The translations under genes and the position numbers were made by a program. Below are positions 8,860 to 16,787 of a stretch of DNA of 21,291 nt, piece by piece (within the stretch, counting starts at the first letter, position 1; every line of letters begins with the position of its first letter). Under the pieces are notes generated by a model, which worked only from the letters and a program-made list of their open reading frames with translations, did no database searches and had not been told where the DNA came from. Location of the stretch: contig JAITPZ010000096.1 of NCBI GenBank assembly GCA_031289165.1, positions 1 through 21,291 on the forward strand, written 5' to 3'. Source of the stretch: Synergistaceae bacterium (GTDB lineage: Bacteria > Synergistota > Synergistia > Synergistales > Aminobacteriaceae).

Positions 8860-9867
8860 TCAGTAGGTGCGCTCGGCGACGTCTTTTTGTGTAATGAGAG
8901 CCGCATCGAATGCGATTTCGTCGACATAGACGAGTTTGCCGGGCGTCTCGCCCTTCCTGAGCCGGCTGATGATTTGCTCCACGCGCGGGCCGTGCAGGGG
9001 ATTGCACTCGACATTGCAGCTGATCCAGCCTTTGAGGGTGGCCTCAAGGCCTCTGCGGGTCGCATCGAAAGAGATAATCTTTATTTCGCCGTCCGCGCCA
9101 TAACTCCGCCGCGCCTCGTCCATCGCCTTCATCGCGCCAAAGGCCATGTTGTCGTTTTCACAGAACAAAACATCGATATGGCGATATTGTCTCAAAAAGC
9201 GCTCCATGACTTCCTTCCCCTTCACCTGCGTGAAGTCTCCGGAGTCGCGGACCGCCAGTTTCCAGCCGATATTTTTGTCGATCACGGCCTGGAGTCCTTC
9301 GGAACGCCCGATCTGGGCGGACGAGCCGAGGGTTCCCTGCAAATGCGCAATCACCAGGTCTTTATCGCTCTCGAAGTTTTTTTCCATCCACGCCGCGGCG
9401 ACGCCGCCCTCCCTGCGAAAGTCGGAACCGACCCAGCAGGAGTAGAGGCTGTCATCGATCGTTTTTATCATCCGATCGACGATGATGACCGGGACGCCCG
9501 CATCCTTCGCCTCTTTCAGCACGCCGTCCCATCCGTCCTCGGTAACCGGCGCCAAAACGATATAGCCGACGCCCTGCTCGATAAACTCCCTGATCGCCGC
9601 AATCTGGTTTTCCTGCTTCTGCTGCGCGTCCTTCAGGATCAGTTTGTAGCCGTTACTCTCCGTGAACGTTTCCCTCATGGATTTCGTATTCGCCATGCGC
9701 CAGTCGGACTCCGCGCCGACCTGAGAGAAGCCGACGACAACCGGCTCCGCGGCGAGGGCGCTTCCGGAATCCCGCAAAACAAGGATTATGGTCAGCAAAA
9801 ACAGGATGCCGGCCATGAATTTTTTCTTCACCGCAAATCGTGTTCTCAATCGGGCCCGTTGAGCCAT
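8860..9867 (-). CDS. Periplasmic sugar-binding protein, YtfQ (galactofuranose-binding) like
   Basis: Secreted substrate-binding protein of the ribose/galactose type (Peripla_BP_4), 335 residues. Signal peptide about 1-40: basic start, hydrophobic core MAGILFLLTIILVL, cleavage near SALAA. The mature start VVVGFSQVGAESDWR, DAQQKQENQIAAIREFIEQGV, the segment LAPVTEDGWDGVLKEAKDAG, HLQGTLGSSAQIGR and SGDFTQVKGKEVMERFLR closely follow E. coli YtfQ as I remember it, so a furanose sugar ligand is plausible but unproven. The ATG at 9867 has GAGGAGG 8 nt upstream. No permease or ATPase gene is adjacent; the only close partner is the downstream hybrid kinase, so a sensing role is likely, perhaps as well as transport. 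Confidence 0.9.
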   Translation of the reverse strand: MAQRARLRTRFAVKKKFMAGILFLLTIILVLRDSGSALAAEPVVVGFSQVGAESDWRMANTKSMRETFTESNGYKLILKDAQQKQENQIAAIREFIEQGVGYIVLAPVTEDGWDGVLKEAKDAGVPVIIVDRMIKTIDDSLYSCWVGSDFRREGGVAAAWMEKNFESDKDLVIAHLQGTLGSSAQIGRSEGLQAVIDKNIGWKLAVRDSGDFTQVKGKEVMERFLRQYRHIDVLFCENDNMAFGAMKAMDEARRSYGADGEIKIISFDATRRGLEATLKGWISCNVECNPLHGPRVEQIISRLRKGETPGKLVYVDEIAFDAALITQKDVAERTY

Positions 9868-9892
9868 ATTACCAGCCTCCTCTCAAATTCCG

Positions 9893-9910
9893 CGCACCAG
9901 AAAAGGTGCG
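9893..9910 (-). other. Small hairpin in the leader of the binding-protein gene
   Basis: CGCACC and GGTGCG (6 bp) enclose the loop AGAAAA, about 25 nt before the ATG of the binding-protein gene on the minus strand. It may affect mRNA stability or start access, or may be chance. Confidence 0.35.
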
Positions 9911-9971
9911 ACAAACAGCAAATCTCGATCAACCCGAATATGCCGCCTTTCAGAATTCTGCAAGGCTCGAT

Positions 9972-10000
9972 ATTATCAGTTGACCAGTGCGAAAAGTTAA
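9972..10000 (-). promoter_or_regulatory. Candidate promoter of the binding-protein/sensor-kinase operon
   Basis: On the minus strand, TTAACT (-35, 4/6 matches to TTGACA) and GATAAT (-10, 5/6 matches to TATAAT) are spaced by exactly 17 nt. The -10 lies about 105 nt before the ATG at 9867. The surroundings are AT-rich. Judged by eye only. Confidence 0.45.
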
Positions 10001-10107
10001 AAGTAAACTATCACAAATATTCGTAAAAAGATAGGGAACCTCTCAAAACCGTCCAGGTAAGACAGGGCAGGGGATGGAAGAGAGCATTTTTCAGGGAAGG
10101 ATTGATT

Positions 10108-10160
10108 AAAGCTCAAAGAAGCCGGGCGGACCGAAGGTTTGCGCGGCTTCCCTGAGCTTT
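10108..10160 (-). terminator. Strong hairpin, probable terminator of the activase-DUF1538-P-II operon
   Basis: AAAGCTCA (10108-10115) pairs with TGAGCTTT (10153-10160), and after a 2x2 internal loop GAAGCCG (10118-10124) pairs with CGGCTTC (10144-10150). The hairpin starts about 60 nt past the stop of the P-II-like gene, and on the minus strand it ends in GAGCTTTAATC, a short rather than classic T-run. A second weaker inverted repeat (ATGCCAAATT 10161-10170 with AATTGGCAT 10214-10222) lies just before it. Confidence 0.55.
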
Positions 10161-10221
10161 ATGCCAAATTGAAATCAAATATCGAGAGCATTATCAGCTT
10201 CTGCTTGAATGCGAATTGGCA

Positions 10222-10977
10222 TCAGCAGACATCTTCCGGCGGGATCCAGGTCTGCAGGCCCTCGACGGCGTTCACGGGCAGGGAGATGACGATGGCCCCC
10301 GCAGGAGTCTGAGGCCCCGCCTTTTCTATGATGTTTTTTATGATGGCGTCCCTTTTTCCACGTTCGGCGAGAATGAGAACGATCTCCCTTTCCCGCTGGA
10401 TGGTCACCTTAAAAAATTTTTCCGCATCCGCGGAAAACTCTTTCGCGTGGATGATGGTGCCTCCGGCGGCTTTTGCTCCGCGGGCCGCCTCCATTACTTC
10501 CTCGGTATACCCGCGGGCCACCACGGCGAATATCATTTCATACCCACTTTCCCTGTCCTGTTCCGTCACGCCCTGTCCCTCCGTATCTTTTTCCCGCGCC
10601 CTCCGTCCGGCCGGAAGGGTAAATGCGATCCCATGCCCCGGCTGCTTCAGGTCCAGCCTGTCGTTCAACTCTCCAAGAACCTTTCGCGCCTCGCCGTCCG
10701 ACATGGCGCTGAAAAGAACCGTTTTGTCGGTTTCTCCCAGCCCCAGACAGCTCAGCATTTTCGAACTGGCGGTGCCGCGCGCCAGCGTCGAAAGGTTGCA
10801 GACCGCACTGCGGTTCTCAAAGAGGTCCACGATTTTTTTGTCCCTGTTTCGATCGCAAATGACCACGAGAAGCGTCATCAGGTTCAGATTTAAATTCAGA
10901 TCCAAATTCAAATCCAAATTCAAATCCGGACCCCTGTCCGCACCGGAACCGTTCGCGTCATTCATATCCGCACTCAT
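10222..10977 (-). CDS. Tandem P-II-like regulatory protein with N-terminal Asp/Asn-Leu repeat, DUF1538-associated
   Basis: Cytoplasmic, 251 residues, probably a nucleotide- or metabolite-sensing regulator of the adjacent membrane protein. Three parts: an N-terminal tail with repeat DLNLDLNLDLNLNLNL (18-33); a first P-II-like half (34-122) from TLLVVICDRNR to GIAFTLPAG; a linker (123-145); and a second half (146-251) from YEMIFAVVARGYTEEVMEAARGA to GAIVISLPVNAVEGL. Both halves end in the G-x-I-x-x-LP strand typical of GlnB/GlnK. Canonical GlnB is about 112 residues, and I see no clear T-loop Tyr motif. The ATG at 10977 overlaps the DUF1538 stop (ATGA) and has GGGAGAGG upstream; Met34, after the repeat, lacks such a site, so the repeat is probably translated. 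Function otherwise unknown. Confidence 0.78.
   Translation of the reverse strand: MSADMNDANGSGADRGPDLNLDLNLDLNLNLNLMTLLVVICDRNRDKKIVDLFENRSAVCNLSTLARGTASSKMLSCLGLGETDKTVLFSAMSDGEARKVLGELNDRLDLKQPGHGIAFTLPAGRRAREKDTEGQGVTEQDRESGYEMIFAVVARGYTEEVMEAARGAKAAGGTIIHAKEFSADAEKFFKVTIQREREIVLILAERGKRDAIIKNIIEKAGPQTPAGAIVISLPVNAVEGLQTWIPPEDVC
10879..10926 (-). repeat. Hexamer-like coding repeat giving (D/N-L)8
   Basis: Eight consecutive Asp/Asn-Leu dipeptides are encoded by an imperfect 12-nt repeat (GATTTGAATTTG type on the minus strand) inside the P-II-like gene. The unit length is a multiple of three, so copy changes would keep the frame. Confidence 0.85.
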
Positions 10978-12467
10978 TCCACCACGCCTCTCCCTTCGTC
11001 CGGCGCCGCCGGCTGCGCTTTTTTCAGCAGTCGATCATAGATGAGCCCAATCGCCTGCACCGTAATCGGAGGCATCATAGCGATCATCCCGATGACGCCA
11101 AACGCCTCGCTCATAATATTACCTCCCCGCGCGTTGCAGACGCCAATCGTGAACGGCAGCACGAACGCCGCGCTCATTGCGCCGGCCGCCACTCCTCCGG
11201 AGTCGAATCCGATGCCGACGAATATATCCGGCACGTAAAAGGTCAGAAGCAGCGCAGTGAGATAACCCGGAACGATGCACCACCAGATCGAAAGGCCGAT
11301 GAGCATCCGCAGCATGGCCAGCGACATCGCGAGTCCCACTCCGAGGCCCATGCCGAAAAGCATCACGCGCTTCGACACGGCGCCGCTCGTTATCTCCTCG
11401 ACCTGTTTTGTCAGAACGTGCACGGCGGGTTCGGCCACAACAACGCAGGCGCCGACGACGAGACATATCGGGACGAGAATCCAGTTGTAAGGAAGCGCCC
11501 CCATCGATTCCCCCAGGTATTTGCCGGACGGCATGAAGCCGCTGTTGACCCCCGTGAGGAAAAAGGTCAGCCCGATCATCAGGTACAGCAGGCCGACGCC
11601 GATTTTCACCAGCTCCGTTCTGGAAAGCCGAAGATGCGTCACCTGGTAGAGCATGAAAATGGAGAAGATCGGAACGACGACCATCACGACCTCGCGGAAG
11701 GATCGGAAAAAACCCCGCAGAAACAGCCGGGCAAGTTCCGCAGCCCCCGCGACCATCGCGGGGGTTTCAAACTCGTAGCCGGTGGACTGCGCGTCGTAGA
11801 ACAGGCCCATAATCAGCACCGTCAGAATGGGGCCGATGGAGCAGAGGGCGCAGATGCCGAAGTTGTCGTCCTCCTCCCTGCGGCTGCCGGTGGTCGCCGC
11901 GATACCGACGCCCATCGCCAGAAGGAAGGGCACGGTGATCGGTCCCGTCGTCACCGCCGAGGCGTCGAACGCCACGGCCACGTAATCCGTGGATTTCAGG
12001 GCGACGAGCAGGGCGAGGGCGTAAAAACCCATCAGCATGTACGAAAGCCGCCAGCGCATCAGAATGCGCAGAACCCCCAGCACCAGAAAGAAGGCGACCC
12101 CGGCGGCGACGCCCCCGAGAAGCGCCCAGTCGGGCATCGAGGGAACCTGCTTCGTCATGACCTGCAGGTCCGGCTCCGCGATCGTGACGACGAAACCGAA
12201 GACGAAACTGCTGAAGATCAGGAGTTTCAGGTTCCGGGACTGAATCAGGGCGGAGCCGATATGCTCCCCCATCGGCATCATGGCCAGGTCGGTCCCCAGC
12301 GAAAAGAGGGTCAGGCCGAGAATCAGAAGCACCGCCCCCGCGACCATCAGCACCAGCGTTCCCATGGGCATCGGAACGATCGTGGCGTGGAGCAGCAGGA
12401 TAATGACGACGATCGGGGACACCGCCTGGAGCGATTCCCTCAATTTTCCCAAAAGAATCTTTCCCAT
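10974..12467 (-). CDS. DUF1538 family integral membrane protein, tandem repeat
   Basis: Polytopic inner-membrane protein, 497 residues, with two homologous halves. Matching blocks: LGTDLAMMPMGEHIG (57-71) with LTGVNSGFMPSGKYLG (304-319); AEPDLQVMTKQV (97-108) with AEPAVHVLTKQV (345-356); FDASAVTTGPIT (167-178) with FDSGGVAAGAMS (421-432). The offset is about 248-254 residues, as in transporters with internal two-fold repeats. The conserved Glu, Asp and Gly-rich hairpins inside hydrophobic stretches suggest a transport path, but the substrate is unknown to me. The ATG at 12467 follows GAGGAGG at 10 nt; the gene starts 6 nt after the activase gene and overlaps the P-II-like gene by 4 nt. By analogy with AmtB-GlnK or SbtA-SbtB, the P-II-like partner may gate it (inference). 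Confidence 0.85.
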   Translation of the reverse strand: MGKILLGKLRESLQAVSPIVVIILLLHATIVPMPMGTLVLMVAGAVLLILGLTLFSLGTDLAMMPMGEHIGSALIQSRNLKLLIFSSFVFGFVVTIAEPDLQVMTKQVPSMPDWALLGGVAAGVAFFLVLGVLRILMRWRLSYMLMGFYALALLVALKSTDYVAVAFDASAVTTGPITVPFLLAMGVGIAATTGSRREEDDNFGICALCSIGPILTVLIMGLFYDAQSTGYEFETPAMVAGAAELARLFLRGFFRSFREVVMVVVPIFSIFMLYQVTHLRLSRTELVKIGVGLLYLMIGLTFFLTGVNSGFMPSGKYLGESMGALPYNWILVPICLVVGACVVVAEPAVHVLTKQVEEITSGAVSKRVMLFGMGLGVGLAMSLAMLRMLIGLSIWWCIVPGYLTALLLTFYVPDIFVGIGFDSGGVAAGAMSAAFVLPFTIGVCNARGGNIMSEAFGVIGMIAMMPPITVQAIGLIYDRLLKKAQPAAPDEGRGVVE

Positions 12468-12473
12468 CGGCGC

Positions 12474-15400
12474 TTAGCCTCCTCTGCCCGTCGCCATCAG
12501 CAGCTTGATCCGGTTCAGCTGATTCACGGCGCTGACGCTCGCGTCGTAATCCAGGGCGAGAATGTTCACGCCCTGATAGATGCGTTTGAGTTCTTTGATG
12601 ACCCCCCTGCCGGTTATGTGGTTCGGCAGGCAGGCGAAAGGCTGCACGCAGAGGATATTTTTAACTCCGCCTTCGATCAGCTGCATGATTTCGGCAACGA
12701 GGAGCCACCCCTCTCCGGCCTGATTCGCGAGCGACACGAGGGTTCCGGCCTGAGCGGCCATATCCCGGATGTCGCGGATTTCGCCAAATCTCGTTCCCTT
12801 CAGCGCCTCGCGCATGGGCTTTCTCATATGCTCCAGCAGCCCCGTGCCAAACTGTCTCAAAAAGTTCGAAAATACATATATCGACGGCTTTTCATCGCAG
12901 CGGACGGAGCTGAACAGGCAGTAAAGAACGAAGTTGGCGAGGTCCGAGACCACGGCTTCGCCGCCCTCCGCCTCGATCAGGTTCACGAGCCGTTCGTTGG
13001 CGCCGGAATGGTATTTGACCAGTATTTCACCCACTATCCCCACCCTGGGGCGCGGCGCCGGATCAATGGGCAGAGCGGCGAAATCCAACGCCATGCGTCG
13101 GAGGTCGTCCCTGAAAACGGCCCATTTGCCCCTGGCGACGTTCTCGTCACAGCGCGCGGACCAGCGGTTGTAAAGTTTTTCGGCGCTTCCCCTCACAATT
13201 TCACAGGGGCGGGTTCTGTACAGCAGCCTCATCAGCATGTCTCCATAAAGCATCCCCATCAGGCCCCTCCACAGGGCGCGGGGGGGGATCGAAAATTTCT
13301 CCGCGCCGTTCGCGTTCAGCGCGTTGACGGCGAGAACTCTGACGCGTTCGAACCCGGCGGCATCCAGCGCTCGCCGCAGAAGCGGCACGTAGTTGCTTGC
13401 CCTGCATACCCCTCCCGTCTGCGCGTAGAGGCAGTCCGTCGCGTCGGGGTCGTATTCCCCGCTCGTCAGGGCTTTCAGAAACTGCCCGACGATCATCATC
13501 GCCGGGTAACACACGTCGTTGCTGACGTACTTCAAACCGAGCTCCACCTCCGCGCGGCCTCCTTCCGGAAGCACGCGGAAATCCAGGCCCTCCTCGCGCA
13601 TCACGGTTCTCAGAAAGCGGAAGTGATGCATCGAAAGCGGCGGGCAGAGTATCGTGCGGGGTTTAGTCAAATTTTTGGAAAATACGGAAAACACACGAGA
13701 AAAACGCCCGCCGCTTTTACCCTGAATACTCACGGGAGGCATCGCTTTCTGTCGTTCGTCGTTTTTCTTCCCGTCCATATCTCCGTTTCCGGTCACGGAC
13801 GCGAGCAGGGACCGGATTCTTATTCTCGCCGCTCCATTGTTCTTTCCCTCGTCGATCCGAATCAGCGTGTGCCGTTTGCCTCCGCGCTCAAGCAGCGCCG
13901 CCACCTGATCTGCGCTGACGGCGTCCAGCCCGCAGCCGAAAGAATTCAGTTGCACCATCTGCACGTTCGCAAAGTCCGGATGACGCGCAACCACGGTCGC
14001 GGCCCTGTACAGGCGGGAGTGATATGCCCACTGATCCACCACGTACAGAGGGTCCATGCCTCCAATTTCCTCTGCCCTGTGGGCGATCGAATCCTCGGTG
14101 AGCACGGCCGCGCCGCAGCTTACGATCAGCTCAGGAATCCCATGGTGAACCTCGGGATCCAGGTGGTAGGGATGTCCGGCGAGGACCACGCCCACCCCTC
14201 CGTTTTCCCTGAGATACGCGACCGCTTCGTCGCCATACCTTCGCACGTCGGCTCTGTACAGGCGCTGGGCTTCTCCGGCTTCCTCGAACGCCGACCTGAT
14301 TTCCCGGGCCGATGCGTCGAACCGGGAAAACTCCTCGTGAAGCCGCCTCACCATCGGCTTTTCCAGTCGCTCGAAGTCGAACGGGAGCGTCGGGCGAATA
14401 AAATCCGCTCCCTTCCCCGGCGCCCCGATATTGAGTGCCGCCACGTCGGGATAACCGACCACGACCGGACAGTTGAAGCTCTGGTGCGCGTCCTCGAACT
14501 CCCGGGTCTCCCTCATGAGTATCGGGTAAAATATCCGCCCCGTCTCCCGCGCCAGCAGGTCTGCGACGTGCCGGTGAACGAGCTTCGCGGGATAGCAGAG
14601 CGCCTGGGACGGTATGGTGTCCATCCCCGAATTTTCATCCGGACGGGCGCGCGAAAGCTCCACGCGAAACCCCAGTCCGGTGAGAAACGTGAACCAGAAG
14701 GGGTAGTCCTCGTACATATTGAGCGCCCTCGGAACGCCGATGAGCCCTCTCGGGGCATCGGACTCGGGCAGGGGCCGGTAAGGGTCGAACAGCCTCTTAT
14801 ATTTTCTTTCGCAGACGTCGGGCGGAGTATTTTTCTTTCTTCCTTTGTCGCCGCTATCGTCAACGCCTCTTTCGCAGCGGCTGCCCGACACGCAGCTTCT
14901 GCCGTCTCCGAACTCCGTGCGCGTCAGGAGACATCTGTTGCCGCACCGGGCGCAGCGCGATGTGGAGGCCCTGCCGGTCAGCGCGTCAACCGCCGACGCC
15001 CCAATCAGCCGGCTTTCCCCAAAACCCTGCGCGTCTCGTGCGAGAAGGGCCATACCGAACGCGCCCATAAGCTCGGCGATCTGTGGTCGGACGACCTCTC
15101 GCCCGCTGACGAGTTCGAAGGCGCGAAGCAGCGCGTCGTTCCTGAACGCGCCCCCCTGGACGACGACCCTCTCTCCCAGTTCGTCCGCGCTCCTCAGCTT
15201 CAACACCTTGTACAGCGCGTTGCGCACCACCGAGTACACGAGTCCCGCCGAGATGTCGCGGATGTCCGCGCCCTCCTTCTGCGCCTGCCGGACCCGCGAG
15301 GTCATAAAGACCGTGCAGCGCGATCCGAGGTCCACCGGCATGAGGGAATCCTCCGCCAGGAGGGCAAAATCCTCCACCGACATACCCTGCGCCCCGGCAA

Positions 15401-16787
15401 AGTTCTGCAGAAACGAGCCGCAGCCGGAAGAGCAGGCCTCGTTCAAAAAGACGCGCGTAATGACGCCGTCGCGCACTCCAAAGCACTTCATGTCCTGACC
15501 GCCGATGTCGATCACAAATTCGACGCCAGGCAGGATAAACTCGGCGGCGCGCGCGTGCGCCACGGTCTCCACCTCGCCGACGTCCAGGCCAAACGCCGCC
15601 TGAATGAGCCTCTCGCCGTAGCCAGTGACGCCGCTTTTCCGAATTCGCACGCGGTTCGGAAGCTCGGCGTACAGGCTTGTCAGAATCTCCTTCACCGTCC
15701 TGACGGGTTCTCTGCCCCCCGTCTGGCAGTAGCGGGAAAACAGCAATTCCCCCTCCTCGCCGATCAGGACGGCTTTCGTCGTCGTCGAACCGGCGTCCAG
15801 GCCAAGATACGCACCGCCGCTGTACGAGGCGAGGTCCGTCCGTCTTACGCGCCTGGCGGAGTGCCTTTCTTTGAATTTCCGCCTCGACTCCCCGTCGATG
15901 AAAAGCGCGCCGAGCACGTTGGACGGAGCTGTCCCGCGCGTCCCGTACATGGACAGAAACTCGGAAACCCGCTCCTGAATGCTCCCAGGCCCCATCGTTT
16001 CACTTTTTTTCCCGAGGATCGCCGCTCCGATGGCGACAAAAAGGTGAGAATTCTCCGGGAACATGCACTGATTCTCCGGCAGTTCCAACGTCTCCATGAA
16101 ACGGGCCCGAAGCTCGGAGAGAAAATAGAGCGGGCCCCCAAGAAAGGCGACATTGCCCGAAATTTTCCTCCCGCACGCAAGGCCGCTTATCGTCTGGTTG
16201 ACGATCGCCTGAAAGATGGACGCGGCGATGTCCGCCCTGCTTACGCCTTCATTCAGAAGAGGCTGAACGTCCGTCCTGGCAAAAACTCCACAGCGCGAGG
16301 CTATGGGGTACAGCGTTTCGTACCGCTTCGCCAGTTCGTTCAGGCCGGCGGGATCCGTCCCCAGCAGAGCCGCCATCTGATCGATAAAGGCCCCGGTCCC
16401 TCCCGCGCAGGTCTCGTTCATCCTCTGATCGGCGCCGGACGGGTCGAAAAACGTCAGCTTCGCATCCTCTCCCCCCAGCTCTATCGACACGTCCACCCCG
16501 CGCAGATACCTTCCAACGCTCGTCGAACACGCGATCAGCTCCTGAGCGAACGTGACCTGCATTCCCTCCGCCAGAGCGAGCGCCCCCGATCCCGTCACGG
16601 CGATCGTGGTGCTGGCGTCGCGGAAGCTCTGATGAATTTCCGACATCAGGACGCCCGTGATTGAGCGAATATCGGCGAAATGCCGACAGTATTTGCTGTA
16701 TATGATTCGGTCGTCGTCATCGAGAACGACCGATTTTACCGTTATGGATCCTATGTCGAGCCCAATATGCAGCAGCGACAATCGCAT
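12474..16787 (-). CDS. Giant 2-hydroxyacyl-CoA dehydratase activase-like protein (two ASKHA domains + DUF2229-type regions)
   Basis: About 1437 residues, cytoplasmic. Domain 1 (1-290): BadF/HgdC-type ATPase with HIGLDIGSITVKSVV, GGEDAK, NETCAGGTG (C127) and SRCGVFARTDVQ (C166). Domain 2 (about 322-590): LGLDAGSTTTKAVL, DIGGQDMK, NEACSSGCG (C452) and SRCTVFMTS (C491). In HgdC such a Cys pair from each monomer holds one [4Fe-4S] cluster; here both pairs are 39 residues apart, so the protein may be a fused dimer. Then a Cys-rich stretch (CARCGNRC near 609), a DUF2229-type region starting GLIGVPRALNMYEDYPFW (about 680), and a dehydratase-like C-terminal region (about 1040-1437) with VSNDVCYPAMM and AQTGGVCRASNY. 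Start: ATG 16787 with AAGGAG close by (4 nt short); TTG at 16781 is an alternative. Substrate unknown. Confidence 0.88.
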   Translation of the reverse strand: MRLSLLHIGLDIGSITVKSVVLDDDDRIIYSKYCRHFADIRSITGVLMSEIHQSFRDASTTIAVTGSGALALAEGMQVTFAQELIACSTSVGRYLRGVDVSIELGGEDAKLTFFDPSGADQRMNETCAGGTGAFIDQMAALLGTDPAGLNELAKRYETLYPIASRCGVFARTDVQPLLNEGVSRADIAASIFQAIVNQTISGLACGRKISGNVAFLGGPLYFLSELRARFMETLELPENQCMFPENSHLFVAIGAAILGKKSETMGPGSIQERVSEFLSMYGTRGTAPSNVLGALFIDGESRRKFKERHSARRVRRTDLASYSGGAYLGLDAGSTTTKAVLIGEEGELLFSRYCQTGGREPVRTVKEILTSLYAELPNRVRIRKSGVTGYGERLIQAAFGLDVGEVETVAHARAAEFILPGVEFVIDIGGQDMKCFGVRDGVITRVFLNEACSSGCGSFLQNFAGAQGMSVEDFALLAEDSLMPVDLGSRCTVFMTSRVRQAQKEGADIRDISAGLVYSVVRNALYKVLKLRSADELGERVVVQGGAFRNDALLRAFELVSGREVVRPQIAELMGAFGMALLARDAQGFGESRLIGASAVDALTGRASTSRCARCGNRCLLTRTEFGDGRSCVSGSRCERGVDDSGDKGRKKNTPPDVCERKYKRLFDPYRPLPESDAPRGLIGVPRALNMYEDYPFWFTFLTGLGFRVELSRARPDENSGMDTIPSQALCYPAKLVHRHVADLLARETGRIFYPILMRETREFEDAHQSFNCPVVVGYPDVAALNIGAPGKGADFIRPTLPFDFERLEKPMVRRLHEEFSRFDASAREIRSAFEEAGEAQRLYRADVRRYGDEAVAYLRENGGVGVVLAGHPYHLDPEVHHGIPELIVSCGAAVLTEDSIAHRAEEIGGMDPLYVVDQWAYHSRLYRAATVVARHPDFANVQMVQLNSFGCGLDAVSADQVAALLERGGKRHTLIRIDEGKNNGAARIRIRSLLASVTGNGDMDGKKNDERQKAMPPVSIQGKSGGRFSRVFSVFSKNLTKPRTILCPPLSMHHFRFLRTVMREEGLDFRVLPEGGRAEVELGLKYVSNDVCYPAMMIVGQFLKALTSGEYDPDATDCLYAQTGGVCRASNYVPLLRRALDAAGFERVRVLAVNALNANGAEKFSIPPRALWRGLMGMLYGDMLMRLLYRTRPCEIVRGSAEKLYNRWSARCDENVARGKWAVFRDDLRRMALDFAALPIDPAPRPRVGIVGEILVKYHSGANERLVNLIEAEGGEAVVSDLANFVLYCLFSSVRCDEKPSIYVFSNFLRQFGTGLLEHMRKPMREALKGTRFGEIRDIRDMAAQAGTLVSLANQAGEGWLLVAEIMQLIEGGVKNILCVQPFACLPNHITGRGVIKELKRIYQGVNILALDYDASVSAVNQLNRIKLLMATGRGG

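Larger units (their letters stand above)
9868..10221. other. 354-nt gap between the P-II-like gene and the binding-protein gene
   Basis: I see no coding region here. It holds, from left to right, a small hairpin in the leader of the binding-protein gene, a candidate sigma-70-type promoter for the sensing pair, and a strong hairpin just past the P-II-like gene. It is noticeably more AT-rich than the flanking genes, particularly around 9950-10040, as expected of a promoter region. Confidence 0.6.

Noticed and set aside
7553..10026. Two plus-strand frames of about 390-440 codons opposite the sensor kinase and binding-protein genes
   Set aside because: Low-complexity Arg/Asp/His-rich products with no motifs; the minus strand has well-supported genes.
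9868..10221. Riboswitch or small RNA gene in the 354-nt gap
   Set aside because: I recognise no riboswitch core; the hairpins seen are explained as a leader hairpin and a terminator.
11418..16664. Very long open frame (1748 codons) on the plus strand opposite the activase and DUF1538 genes
   Set aside because: Its product is rich in His, Arg, Gln and Pro without domains, while the minus strand codes for clear families throughout. It is an antisense shadow caused by high GC and codon bias.
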